Assembly (NCBI GenBank): GCA_958450365.1
Contig: CAUEEP010000169.1
Location: 1-64,000, forward strand
Length of the DNA: 64,000 nt
Direction: 5' to 3'
Source of the DNA: Mesorhabditis belari
Lineage: Eukaryota > Nematoda > Chromadorea > Rhabditida > Rhabditidae
Part shown: positions 55,401-64,000 of the stretch, one piece after another
How positions within the stretch are numbered: position 1 is the first letter of the stretch
Layout of the letters: every line of letters begins with the position of its first letter
Position numbers and translations under genes: made by a program
The notes under the pieces: model-generated
What the model was told of the DNA's origin: nothing
What the model saw: the letters and a program-made list of their open reading frames with translations, nothing else
Database searches by the model: none

Positions 55401-55648
55401 TATTTATATTGAGATAGAGCATCTTTAGACTAAAGATCTTTCGTTTTTCGATTAGTTTTCAGGAATCAATTCAGAATAAATTCAGAATCTAATCAGATTT
55501 ATTCAGAATATCAATTCAGATTCTAAAGCTCTTTTCCAGTAAATCGAACGAGCTGTTCACTCGCGCAAATCCACGTTTCGATTTGGGTTTTGTTGATTGC
55601 ATTCACGAGTTGGTCTTCAATAGAACATTTTCTCGATGGATACAGTAG
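46486..55648 (+). CDS. GT14-like (core-2/I-branching) type II glycosyltransferase, 14 exons, 432 aa
   Basis: Predicted Golgi enzyme of the family that adds GlcNAc or xylose branches. Exons: 46486-46489, 47797-47889, 47991-48087, 48864-48986, 49042-49215, 50015-50087, 50165-50266, 50317-50391, 51057-51116, 51174-51244, 54023-54108, 54216-54332, 54372-54486, 55540-55648. Topology: cytosolic tail of about 75 residues, one membrane helix (IGGYIVSIGLLGFFFVFVGY), then a lumenal domain with NRT glycosylation sites, FPYHVYFIRLVTKDYNFVEQ, LSMLFSPQHFYCLPID (Branch-domain core), HRACVDAMPNYKW, and a C-terminal block RFDLGFVDCIHELVFNRTFS. The first exon, only ATGG, is an inference from phase and could be wrong. 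Intron 6 appears to use a GC donor. Intron 10 (2.8 kb) holds a mariner and a pogo fragment. AATAAA near 55939. Confidence 0.75.
46715..47110 (-). pseudogene. 3' end of a CR1/Jockey-like LINE in GT14 intron 1
   Basis: The minus strand of 46850-47100 reads through SRRGSFVLEIPVTSNKFVYS and PIRTARIWNRLPRESNSLET, the WN-LP..S..FK signature at the end of CR1/Jockey-type reverse-transcriptase ORFs. An apparent 3' UTR runs to about 46715. The RT core is absent. Confidence 0.65.
47318..47578. repeat. AAGAAG/AACAAG purine-rich microsatellite
   Basis: Triplet-based GAA/CAA tract in GT14 intron 1. It opens long frames (poly-E/K and poly-F/L/S) that are not genes. Confidence 0.95.
48263..48345. repeat. 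CCAAG pentamer array
   Basis: About 15 units with AGCCAAGCC phase shifts in GT14 intron 3. Confidence 0.9.
48590..48770. repeat. GACT tetranucleotide array
   Basis: About 45 units with rare ATTG interruptions in GT14 intron 3. Confidence 0.97.
49410..49498 (-). tRNA. tRNA-like sequence in GT14 intron 5
   Basis: Minus strand: GCGGCGGTGGCCTAGAGGCT (good A-box), a loop TTGCAGA that would give a GCA (Cys) anticodon, an extended variable region and GGGTTCGATTCC. The long variable region is unlike tRNA-Cys and the acceptor stem is weak, so a pseudogene or tRNA-derived element is likely. Confidence 0.4.
51284..51345. mobile_element. Truncated MITE of the CCGTATTTTCTGTAATAG family
   Basis: Only the left end and part of the centre remain. 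In GT14 intron 10. Confidence 0.6.
51392..51490. repeat. 14-bp array GAGATGAGCTAAAT
   Basis: About seven units in GT14 intron 10. Confidence 0.93.
51572..52809 (-). mobile_element. Full-length mariner, transposase inactivated
   Basis: 1238 bp with inverted ends TTAGGTTGGCAACTTAATAA and TA on both flanks. On the minus strand the transposase is readable in pieces: N-terminal HTH (MEDKKFRIRAVLFYDFKQGK), first catalytic block TSDETWINYENVKRKNQWL, second block LRENPKSHTAKIT (Glu instead of the usual Asp of HDNARPH), third block YSPDLAPSDYFLF. Frameshifts separate them. In GT14 intron 10, antisense to the host gene. Confidence 0.92.
52880..53525 (+). pseudogene. pogo/Tigger-like transposase C-terminal fragment
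   Basis: Reads, across a frame change near 53240, MKDEWSTNRGSHETGSRF then PPMEIYLTWVWNAWNEL and IVHSFKSCGITATNDESEP, the C-terminal region of pogo-like transposases. No terminal repeats found. Immediately next to the mariner at 51572-52809. Confidence 0.65.
53578..53830. repeat. 11-bp array GATACTTGAAC and relatives
   Basis: Units GATACTTGAAC, GATACTTGACT and GATACTTGTTGGTCTTGAAC in a higher-order pattern. Confidence 0.93.
53889..53988. mobile_element. Short MITE, TCTAATAGTAGTG family
   Basis: About 100-bp palindromic relative of 15545-15642, slightly degenerate left end. Confidence 0.7.
54620..54822. repeat. 15-bp array CTCTACTCAGACAAG
   Basis: About 13 units in GT14 intron 13. Confidence 0.95.
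55079..55351. mobile_element. Non-autonomous Tc1-like TIR element
   Basis: Inverted ends CAGTACTGGACAATGAAATA and its near-complement, TA on both flanks. The CAGT.CTGG start is typical of Tc1 ends. The right end is partly repeated at 55374-55413. In GT14 intron 13. Confidence 0.75.
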
Positions 55649-55789
55649 AATCAATTTTTCACATTATTACTTTTTCATTTCAATTCTTTAGATTTTCCAT
55701 TCAACATTTTCTATTTCCCTTTCCCCCAATTGTGATCTCATTATCAGTTTTTGTTTTGTTTTTTTTTGCTTTGTCCTTTTGTTTTGACT

Positions 55790-55868
55790 CTTTTTCTTTT
55801 CTCTTTTTCTCTTTTTCTCTTTTTCTCTTTTTCTCTTTTTCTCTTTTTCTCTTTTTCTCTTTTTCTCT
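55790..55868. repeat. CTCTTTTT pyrimidine array
   Basis: About nine copies of TTTTTCTC in the GT14 3' UTR region. Confidence 0.93.
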
Positions 55869-56174
55869 CTCTCTAGTCATCTCTCCAATGGCCATCTTTT
55901 GATGCGAGTGTTTCTTTTGAATTGTATTTTTAAGATTAAATAAACATTTTAAAAAATCATGCAACATTTAGCAATATGGATACTGTATTTAGCAATATGC
56001 AATTAGCAATATGGATACTAAATATCATACAATATTTAGTGCAAATTGTTTTCACAATTTACCATCACCATGACTAGTTGGGTAGATTTCTGAGTTGATA
56101 TGATAAATGATATGATATTTATCATCATAAATATCATATCGTTTATGATAAAGTACAGATACGATTGCTACAAT

Positions 56175-56280
56175 CTGATAGTAGTGCACCCCGCCGAATT
56201 GATGACGATCTTACGGTCCAAAGTTTTTCCAGAAGCTCAACACTCAAATCCTCGACAAGATCTCATCGTCAGCTACATTT
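56175..56280. mobile_element. Left part of a CTAATAGTAGTGCACC MITE, broken by satellite
   Basis: Matches the first ~100 bp of the element at 63652-63860 (AGTAGTGCACC, GATGACGAT, AGAAGCTCAACACT, GATCTCATCGTCAGCTACAT) and then stops where the 17-bp array begins. Confidence 0.8.
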
Positions 56281-56282
56281 GC

Positions 56283-57868
56283 TAGCACCTAGCAAAGCTG
56301 CAACCCCAGCAAAGCTGCAACCCCAGCAAAGCTGCAACCCCAGCAAAGCTGCAACCCCAGCAAAGCTGCAACCCCAGCAAAGCTGCAACCCCAGCAAAGC
56401 TGCAACCCCAGCAAAGCCGCAACCCCAGCAAAGCCGCAACCCCAGCAAAGCCGCAACCCCAGCAAAGCCGCAACCCCAGCAAAGCCGCAACCCCAGCAAA
56501 GCCGCAACCCCAGCAAAGCCGCAACCCCAGCAAAGCTGCAACCCCAGCAAAGCTGCAACCCCAGCAAAGCTGCAACCCCAGCAAAGCTGCAACCCCAGCA
56601 AAGCTGCAACCCCAGCAAAGCTGCAACCCCAGCAAAGCTGCAACCCCAGCAAAGCTGCAACCCCAGCAAAGCTGCAACCCCAGCAAAGCTGCAACCCCAG
56701 CAAAGCTGCAACCCCAGCAAAGCTGCAACCCCAGCAAAGCTGCAACCCCAGCAAAGCTGCAACCCCAGCAAAGCTGCAACCCCAGCAAAGCTGCAACCCC
56801 AGCAAAGCTGCAACCCCAGCAAAGCTGCAACCCCAGCAAAGCTGCAACCCCAGCAAAGCTGCAACCCCAGCAAAGCTGCAACCCCAGCAAAGCTGCAACC
56901 CCAGCAAAGCTGCAACCCCAGCAAAGCTGCAACCCCAGCAAAGCTGCAACCCCAGCAAAGCTGCAACCCCAGCAAAGCTGCAACCCCAGCAAAGCTGCAA
57001 CCCCAGCAAAGCTGCAACCCCAGCAAAGCTGCAACCCCAGCAAAGCTGCAACCCCAGCAAAGCTGCAACCCCAGCAAAGCTGCAACCCCAGCAAAGCTGC
57101 AACCCCAGCAAAGCTGCAACCCCAGCAAAGCTGCAACCCCAGCAAAGCTGCAACCCCAGCAAAGCTGCAACCCCAGCAAAGCTGCAACCCCAGCAAAGCT
57201 GCAACCCCAGCAAAGCTGCAACCCCAGCAAAGCTGCAACCCCAGCAAAGCTGCAACCCCAGCAAAGCTGCAACCCCAGCAAAGCTGCAACCCCAGCAAAG
57301 CTGCAACCCCAGCAAAGCTGCAACCCCAGCAAAGCTGCAACCCCAGCAAAGCTGCAACCCCAGCAAAGCTGCAACCCCAGCAAAGCTGCAACCCCAGCAA
57401 AGCTGCAACCCCAGCAAAGCTGCAACCCCAGCAAAGCTGCAACCCCAGCAAAGCTGCAACCCCAGCAAAGCTGCAACCCCAGCAAAGCTGCAACCCCAGC
57501 AAAGCTGCAACCCCAGCAAAGCTGCAACCCCAGCAAAGCTGCAACCCCAGCAAAGCTGCAACCCCAGCAAAGCTGCAACCCCAGCAAAGCTGCAACCCCA
57601 GCAAAGCTGCAACCCCAGCAAAGCTGCAACCCCAGCAAAGCTGCAACCCCAGCAAAGCTGCAACCCCAGCAAAGCTGCAACCCCAGCAAAGCTGCAACCC
57701 CAGCAAAGCTGCAACCCCAGCAAAGCTGCAACCCCAGCAAAGCTGCAACCCCAGCAAAGCTGCAACCCCAGCAAAGCTGCAACCCCAGCAAAGCTGCAAC
57801 CCCAGCAAAGCTGCAACCCCAGCAAAGCTGCAACCCCAGCAAAGCTGCAACCCCAGCAAAGCTGCAAC
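56283..57868. repeat. 17-bp satellite, AGCAAAGCTGCAACCCC, about 93 copies
   Basis: Almost perfect head-to-tail units. A block of seven to eight units near 56410-56530 has AAAGCCGC instead of AAAGCTGC; the rest is homogeneous. Because 17 is not a multiple of 3 and the unit has no stop in most frames, it yields 1.5-1.7-kb open frames on both strands that are not genes. Confidence 0.98.
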
Positions 57869-57887
57869 TTTAAGAGCAAATATCCTC

Positions 57888-58095
57888 TCTAATAGTAGTG
57901 CACCCCAGCGAGCCGAGTTGATGACGATTTTACGGCTTCCAAAGTTTTCACAGAAGCTCAACACTGAAATCCCGACAAGATCTCATCGTCAGCTACATTT
58001 TCCGACCCCACATCGATAGGTTCTGATAAGCGGTTCTCGAGATTTCGAGCAATTTAGGCGACGCTCATGGTGCACTACTATTAGAGAAAATACGG
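57888..58095. mobile_element. MITE, CTAATAGTAGTGCACC family, near complete
   Basis: About 208 bp, ending with the inverted TGCACTACTATTAGAGAAAA and CGG next to TA. Nearly identical to 63652-63860. Lies directly right of the satellite. Confidence 0.85.
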
Positions 58096-58529
58096 TACAC
58101 AAAAAGAAGTTCTTGTCTTTTTAAGTTATTTACAAATAACTTTAATTGGTGATCTTTTCTAACGAAAAACCTGCACATGGCTATTACCAGAAACATATTT
58201 TCCAGAAAATGCTCATTTTTGATCTTCCAACTTAAATGTCACTCAAATCTTCAACAATCGATTCAATTCAAAATCTTTTTGCAATATTTTATAGAGAAGA
58301 TTCATGGCTTTCAAACAGTATTCAACACTTATTGGCTGATCTTTGAAATCTTTTTATTTTTAGAAAGATTTGTGAGCGCTGATTTCATTCCCATCACCGT
58401 AATATTACATTAGAAAAAGCACTGATGGCTTGATGGTTTGATCGCAAAAAAAAGATGGCTTGATTACGGTTGTTTTCTTCATTACGTTTGCTAAAATAGG
58501 CACCTTTTAGAAAAGCTGTTAGCTAAGAG

Positions 58530-58762
58530 GATGATCGTTTAGGAACAACAACAAGGTGCTTAAGAATCGACGAATCTTTGCTCTTTCCTGAAAGTCTGTA
58601 ATCAGTAGGACAATAGAAAAGTAAAGTTAAACTAACTTATGGTTTGAAGCTTTGAAGCTATAGCATTCGAGTAGTCTACACGAGGAAAAGTTCAAAGCTC
58701 TGAAAGAGCAAAGATTCGTCGATTCTTAAGCACCTTGTTGTTGTTCCTAAACGATCATCTTG
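58530..58762. repeat. Inverted duplication around 58.6 kb
   Basis: 58535-58592 and 58700-58761 are inverted copies (AACAACAACAAGGTGCTTAA and complement) about 105 bp apart. Confidence 0.9.
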
Positions 58763-59229
58763 GTCTAGTCCTCCGCCTTCCAATCTCTCCTCCAAGTATC
58801 TCTCCCGTCTATTTACCGAGCGCATTACATGAGAGGATGTGGTCCTTTCGGGAAAGACTATTTGACGAGCACTCATTTAGACTGCTTTAGGCTAAAGAGA
58901 GGAATACTGTGAGATCATCCTTGTTATCGTTCCTCTCATCTTTCTATCTAAAATTGTCCCTCAGTCCATACGTCTAGTTGTTGCCTTGTTGTTCTTTTCC
59001 TTCTCGACTCCAAATTTCTAGTTCAAAGAACAGAAGCTACAGTCTCTACTCATAGAAGTGCTTCAAAGTTCTATAGAGAATCGTATTGCTAATACTAGCT
59101 AATACTGCTAATACTAGCTATTAGCTATGCAAATTTCTACCCAATTCTACTCGCCAGTTAGTTACAATAATCCCAGGTTCAACTTTGAGATGATTTAGGC
59201 TTTCTTTCTTGAACTTTGAGCTGATTTAG

Positions 59230-59880
59230 GCTTCTACTCGCCGCTAAAAGCAAAATAGTGAATTGTGTCTGTACAAATCAACTTCAAAACTTGTGCTTTT
59301 GTTATTTAACGCAGAAATTGATTATCATTCAAAAGTTTCGAGTTTCGCTAGCTTTTGATAAGAAAATTTACAGAAAAATGTTTAATAGAAAGAGCCGTTT
59401 AAAAGTTACAACCGTTTTTAGTTTAAGAGTTTGTCTTTTGGTAGTTTATAAGCGTTTATTTCTAATCAATAGTTCATCAATAGCTCATCAATAGCTCATC
59501 AATAGCTCATTAAACATAAAACTAAAATGATTATGAGTCAAGTAAAAAGTAGCTACACTTTACATACATTCATTCGTTGTTTATCTAGTGTTTGCCTTAA
59601 CTTGCCACTTAAAGCAAAATGGTGAATTGTGTCTGTACAAATCAACTTAAAGCTTGTGCTTTTGTTATTTAATGCAGAAATTGATTATCATCCAAAAGCT
59701 CTTGAGTTTCGCTATCTTTTGATAAGAAAATTTACAGAAAAATGTTTAATAGAAAGAGCCGTTTAAAAGTTATAACCGTTTTTAGTTTAAGAGTTTGTCT
59801 TTTTGTAGTTTATAAGCGTTTATATCTAATCTTTACTCATCAATAGCTCATCAAACATAAAACTAAAATGATTATGAGTT
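59230..59880. repeat. Direct duplication of ~290 bp
   Basis: 59240-59500 and 59607-59850 are close to 95% alike by eye (GTGAATTGTGTCTGTACAAA, GAAAATTTACAGAAAAATGT in both). The first copy adds extra TCATCAATAGC units. Confidence 0.9.
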
Positions 59881-60364
59881 TTTTTTAGATTAGTAGCTAC
59901 ACTTTGACTTCATTCGTTGTTTATCTAGTGTTTACCTTAACTTGTTACCGCCTTATCTGTAAAATATTCTCCGATTCTTTTCGAGGAAAATCTCCTCGTC
60001 ATCTCCTGTATTCTGTTTCTATTCTCGATGAGCCTTTTGTCCAGGGATTGTTGTTTGATCGGTTCAAAGAAGTGCAATCCTTTCCCTTCCCCTTTTCACT
60101 TCAACCAAATCTCCTCCAGCAACCGATTACTGTATTCATTGCTTTAGTGCTATACATTCGACTGATTCTTCCAAAGCTTTTTTCTCTTTGAAATCAATAA
60201 TACTAATATTTATTGATGTTAGAAACAGATGTTAGATGTGGTGTTAGAAACAAAAGCTTCTCAAAGAATCCTTTTGCTTGATTAAAACGTGGCTACCGTA
60301 ACTTAAACCCTCAATTAGTGCTGGTTACGGTAGCTAGGACAGTTCATTTTAGTTGCAACATTCT

Positions 60365-60665
60365 TTAGAGTATCTAGAGTTGCTAGAATTAGAATTCTAG
60401 AGTCTAGAGTTGCTAGAATTAGAATTCTAGAATCTAGAGTTGATAGAATTAGAATTCTAGAATCTAGAATTGCTAGAAATCTAGAATTCTAGAGTCTAGA
60501 GTTGCTAGAATTAGAATTCTAGTGTCTAGAATTGCTAGAAATCTAGAATTCTAGAGTCTAGAGTTGCTAGAATTAGAATTCTAGAATCTAGAGTTGCTAG
60601 AATTAGAATTCTAGAATCTAGAGTTGCTAGAATTAGAATTTTAGTGTCTAGAATTGCTAGAAATT
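60365..60665. repeat. Tandem array, ~30-bp TCTAGA-based unit
   Basis: Units combining CTAGAGTTGCTAGAATTAGA and TTCTAGAATCTAG; the core TCTAGA is itself palindromic. Confidence 0.93.
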
Positions 60666-60839
60666 TAAGTTTTAAGCATCTACCAGTGATTAAGGTCGAA
60701 AAAGATTTATTTAAGCTCTAAGAATGAGTTTCCTTGAACGATATAGCTCTAAGCTTTTCCTTTTTACAAGCTCACCCATCAAAATCAATGTTTTCTGGGG
60801 GTTTTCTCTGTTTGTGACTGTCCCCCCCTTTTCCCCTTC

Positions 60840-61102
60840 TTTTCCTTTTCCTCTTTTTTCCCTTATAAGGCTTATCACATGCTTTTACGAGTGGTAAATT
60901 AGAGTGCTACCGGGCTCAGCCACACATCGCATCACTAAAGAAAATCAGAGAAAGATTTCTATTGATATTACTTCAGAATTATTACATTTATTATATTTGA
61001 AAGATTTTTTTTTTTGCTTTTTACTCTTTATTTTATACTTGGACTTCAAAAAAACAATTAAAATCCAAAAAAAATAGAATCAACAACAAAGAACAAACAG
61101 AA
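60840..61102 (+). promoter_or_regulatory. Candidate TATA promoter and non-coding first exon
   Basis: A pyrimidine-rich tract is followed by CCTTATAAGG (60861-60870, TATA-like), then CTTATCA (GATA-factor-type site), and a stretch ending in GAACAAACAGAA directly before a strong 5' splice site GTAAGT at 61103. No coding exon that follows could be proved in the window. Confidence 0.35.
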
Positions 61103-61230
61103 GTAAGTGTTCAAGTTTGTAAGTAAGCAAGAGAAAGTTAGAAAATCTTCTTTTTGGGGTTGAAGACATTCTAGGATAGAGAATTCTGACTTCTGAATTC
61201 GTTATATTAGTTTTTGAGTAGTTTATTTTG

Positions 61231-61388
61231 TTAACACGTTGACGACATTGTCACCTGATGCTGTCTGACACATATTCGTTCGCCTGGGACATTGTCATCT
61301 GATGTCAAATGACATTTGTCGTCGAAAAAAAACAACGTTGTCCCATGCGATTGTTTGTGCAAAAACGCCATTGTCGTCAACGTGTTAA
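61231..61388. mobile_element. TTAA-flanked palindromic MITE
   Basis: TTAA then CACGTTGACGACATTGTC, and at the other end the inverted GTCGTCAACGTG then TTAA. A TTAA target is the hallmark of piggyBac-type elements. 158 bp including both TTAA. Confidence 0.65.
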
Positions 61389-61924
61389 TTAGCTAGTTTC
61401 CAAACCAATATCATCATCAAAACTCTCAAAAAAACTCTCTAAAAATAGAGTTCTCTTTAAATACTCATAATCCCCTCGAAATCCGCATCCTCAAAAACCC
61501 TTGATTGCATAGCCTTGCAAATTTTCAACTTGTTATCAATTGTTAAACGATGATAAGCTATGAGAATACTTTTCCGATATAATACTATCACTTATCTAAC
61601 TTTTTGAGTAGATTCAATAGACTATTTGAATCTTTTATCGAAGAAAAAAGTACATTGACTATTTTGAACATTGACTCCTTGTAGAATTCAATTTTTTATC
61701 TCTTCAATTCACAAAAAGTTGTCCTTTCGTTTCCCAAAATCAAAAAAAAAACAGTTTGAGGCACAAAGCTTCCCTTTCATTCACACTAACAAAGCAATGG
61801 ATTGGCGCGTAAATTCTTGTAAAGGTTAAAGAATCCAGAAAACTGTTAACTGCTAATTCTCATTGATTATAGTCTTTAGCTTTAACTAGCTACCTATTAG
61901 CTGTAGCTCTTTGCTTGCTGCTTA

Positions 61925-62045
61925 GACAAAGCTCAACTCAGCTTAGACAAAGCTCAGCCTAGACAAAGCTCAGCCTAGACAAAGCTTAGCTCAGACAAAG
62001 CTCAGCTTAGACAAAGCTCAGCTTAGACAAAGCTCAGCTTAGCTC
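61925..62045. repeat. 16-bp array GACAAAGCTCAGCTTA
   Basis: About seven units with length variants. Confidence 0.9.
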
Positions 62046-62634
62046 CCAAACGTTTTCCAGGTAACCAGCTTTAAAAAGACTTTCCCTAGCTTCTAACCTT
62101 GTCTAGTTTTTAGGCCACTAACCAGTTTACTCAACTTTGAAAATTCAACTTCTTTAAGATCAGATAGACTTTTAAAGTCTTATTTTGGATCTTCGTTTGC
62201 CTATCTCTATTTTCCGTCTTTTCCAAGATTCCCAACCTGATTACTCTTAGGATCTGCGATCTCTTTACCCTCCACTTGCCCTCCTTTATTTGTCTACTAC
62301 TTGTCTTTAAGACTTACGGTCGGCTCCCGTCAAGACTCATATGTAAATTAGTGTAGCTATGTAAATTTAGCCAAAAGATTCGTGATGGGGCTCTCGACCC
62401 GCAGTGAGACCCTCAGCTCCAACCCTTAGCCTTACCCTTCAGGGTTGGGCGGAGACTGACTGAAAGGACCCTTCAAAACCCACCAATCACCAGTCCTCTC
62501 TTTTCATCAATTAGTCTCTTCTTCATCTTCTTCATCTTCTTCACTCAATCAACAACATTCCATCCTATTCACGGCTTTTCTCCAGTACGATATTGGACTG
62601 CCTGCCTTCACTTTAAAGGATTTGAATGGGAGCT

Positions 62635-62750
62635 ATTATATTGATATATTATATTGATATATTATATTGATGTATTATATTGATATATTATATTATATAT
62701 ATTATATTATATATAGTATATTAATATATTATATTAATATATTGATTATC
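62635..62750. repeat. TATATTGATATAT AT-rich array
   Basis: Short alternating TATATTGA and TATATTA units. Confidence 0.93.
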
Positions 62751-62934
62751 TATTGTATTAATCCATACTAATCATTTAAGTCAATTGTATTTTGATTTCT
62801 TTAAGATTCAATTTCTTAGTGAGAAGCTCTACTCTAGATTTGATTCTTATTGAACCAAGCTTTGAACAATTTTCTAAAGTCTTCTTCTCCTGAATCGCTT
62901 TTAGTGAGACTTTTTTCATAAACGATTCAACTCT

Positions 62935-63047
62935 AGCCGGCATCAGGATTCGAACCCGTGACCTATCGCTTACCAACTTACCAACGCGATCTATCGCTTA
63001 CCAACGCGACCTATCGCTTACCAAAGAGCTACACCGACACGTGTTGC
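62935..63047 (-). tRNA. tRNA-like sequence with internally reiterated arm
   Basis: Minus strand: GTGTCGGTGTAGCTCTTTGG, then GGTAAGCGATAGGTC repeated three times instead of once, then ACGGGTTCGAATCC and GCCGGC. A- and B-box features are visible but the reiteration rules out a normal cloverleaf. Confidence 0.4.
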
Positions 63048-63089
63048 GCGGTCAGAATTGGGCTTATATCTCACTCTAAGCGCCTATTT

Positions 63090-63196
63090 TCCAAAGCACC
63101 AAATTCCAAAGCACCAAATTCCAAAGCACCAAATTCCAAAACACCAAATTCCAAAGCACCAAATTCCAAAACGCCAAATTCCAAAGCGCCAAATTC
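63090..63196. repeat. 15-bp array CCAAATTCCAAAGCA
   Basis: About seven units. Confidence 0.93.
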
Positions 63197-63651
63197 CTCA
63201 ACTTGATAATTGCCAAAAGCTCAAAATAACCCATTCAATAAATGAAAATGAAAATGTTAACAGTTTTATTGAGTTAAATTCTAATTTGTTTTTCAATCTA
63301 TTGTATTCCTTTCCCCAAAATGATCCATATGAGCGTCTTACCTGAACATTATTGGAGTTTTTTTCTTCAAATCTAATACTGTCAGGTAAAGATGCTCATC
63401 GGAATCGTTCCCAGAAATCCCAAATTTCGAATTTTCTCTCCATTTTTTTTCGTTTTAATATTTTGTTTTGAATAAAAGATGATTTTTGACTCTTTCATTC
63501 TATTCAAATGGACATTATCGAGAATTAAAATGCTTTGAAAGCACACAAACAAACACAAACAAACACACAAACATTTAATATCTTTATAAATCTCTTTTGA
63601 TAAGTTTGATAAATTCTTTTAACTTTCAATGATTAAGTTAAAAAAAAAATA

Positions 63652-63860
63652 CTGTATTTTCTCTAATAGTAGTGCACCGAGTTGATGCCGATTTTACGGC
63701 TTCCAAAGTTTTTCCAGAAGCTCAACACTCTAATCCCCCACTAGATCTCATCGTTAGCTACATTTTCCGACCCAACATCGATAGGTTCTGATAAGCGGTT
63801 CTCGAGATTTCGAGCAATTTAGGCGACGCTCATGGTGCACTACTATTAGAGAAAATACGG
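63652..63860. mobile_element. MITE, CTAATAGTAGTGCACC family, complete copy
   Basis: 209 bp with inverted ends (CTGTATTTTCTCTAATAGTA and complement) between TA and TA. Serves as the reference for the copies around the 17-bp satellite. Confidence 0.85.
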
Positions 63861-63865
63861 TATAC

Positions 63866-63948
63866 ATGAGATCGATCTGGCATCAAAATAATAGAGAATT
63901 AAGTGCAGAGATTAGGCGTTTGTGCTTAAATTTAAAACAATCAATCAG
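63866..63948 (+). CDS. Possible coding exon at window edge
   Basis: ATG followed by 27 sense codons (MRSIWHQNNRELSAEIRRLC..) and a good donor CAG/GTAAAG at 63949. It begins right after a MITE end. No homologue is recognised and the remainder lies outside the window, so this is only a suggestion. Confidence 0.2.
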
Positions 63949-64000
63949 GTAAAGTTGAGTAAAAAGAGAATTGGTACAATAACTCTGAAAGTTATCGTAC

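Larger units (their letters stand above)
55649..64000. other. Gene-poor region
   Basis: No gene could be supported with confidence. 55649-55950 is GT14 3' UTR. Then come an AT-rich palindrome (56096-56152), the 17-bp satellite with flanking MITE copies (56175-58097), an inverted duplication (58530-58762), a 290-bp direct duplication (59230-59880), several arrays, a candidate promoter with first exon (60840-61102), a tRNA-like sequence (62935) and one possible exon at 63866. Confidence 0.6.

Noticed and set aside
56165..57964. Open reading frames of 517-575 codons on both strands
   Set aside because: They are products of the 17-bp satellite, which lacks stops in most frames; every frame gives the same 17-residue repeat and there is no start context, splice structure or recognisable protein.
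59904..60191. 95-codon ORF with hydrophobic end
   Set aside because: A TATCTAG acceptor precedes it and part looks coding-like, but no homologue, start codon or connected exon could be shown.

Overview
This window is eukaryotic and almost certainly from a nematode. It has many small exons and mostly short introns with TTTTCAG/TTTTAG acceptors. Putative trans-splice acceptors lie just upstream of several start codons. Protein families, mariner/Tc1/pogo transposons and an RTE-like LINE tail all fit a rhabditid-type worm. The species cannot be named from the sequence. Exon models were built by hand from reading frame, family similarity and GT..AG boundaries; in all six genes the splice phases close exactly.

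Gene layout: (1) 1275-10135 (+), an 817-residue SLC22/organic-ion-transporter-like MFS carrier in 22 exons. (2) 14202-26084 (+), a complete 865-residue V-ATPase V0 subunit a in 26 exons. (3) 27555-33655 (+), a 631-residue ABCG-type half transporter whose nucleotide-binding site is degenerate outside Walker A. (4) 34453-35754 (-), a 202-residue ALYREF-like mRNA export adaptor. (5) 37299-44510 (+), a 400-residue protein of unknown family with two TQT motifs. (6) 46486-55648 (+), a 432-residue type II membrane protein resembling nematode GT14 core-2/I-branching glycosyltransferases. From 55649 to the end there is no confident gene, only a candidate promoter/first exon near 60.86-61.10 kb and one possible exon at the right edge.

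The genes are ordinary housekeeping, transport and glycosylation genes with no sign of an operon or shared pathway. What is unusual is the DNA between and inside them: more than 30 tandem arrays (units 4-30 bp, often 11, 13, 15 or 17), several TIR/MITE families with identifiable target-site duplications, decayed mariner, pogo and Tc1-like transposons, two LINE tails and about fifteen tRNA-like sequences. Several local duplications cross an exon-intron boundary and sit in another intron.

Most interesting points: a transposon copy in a V-ATPase intron carries, in reverse complement, the end of an SLC22 exon with its 5' splice site, and has amplified one internal 21-bp unit to about 15 copies. 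A hAT-like MITE family has three copies, each with a perfect 8-bp target duplication. A 1.6-kb array of a 17-bp unit lies between two copies of a TA-flanked MITE and creates giant spurious open frames. tRNA-like elements share a conserved hairpin on their 5' side. No CRISPR, bacterial or viral system was seen.
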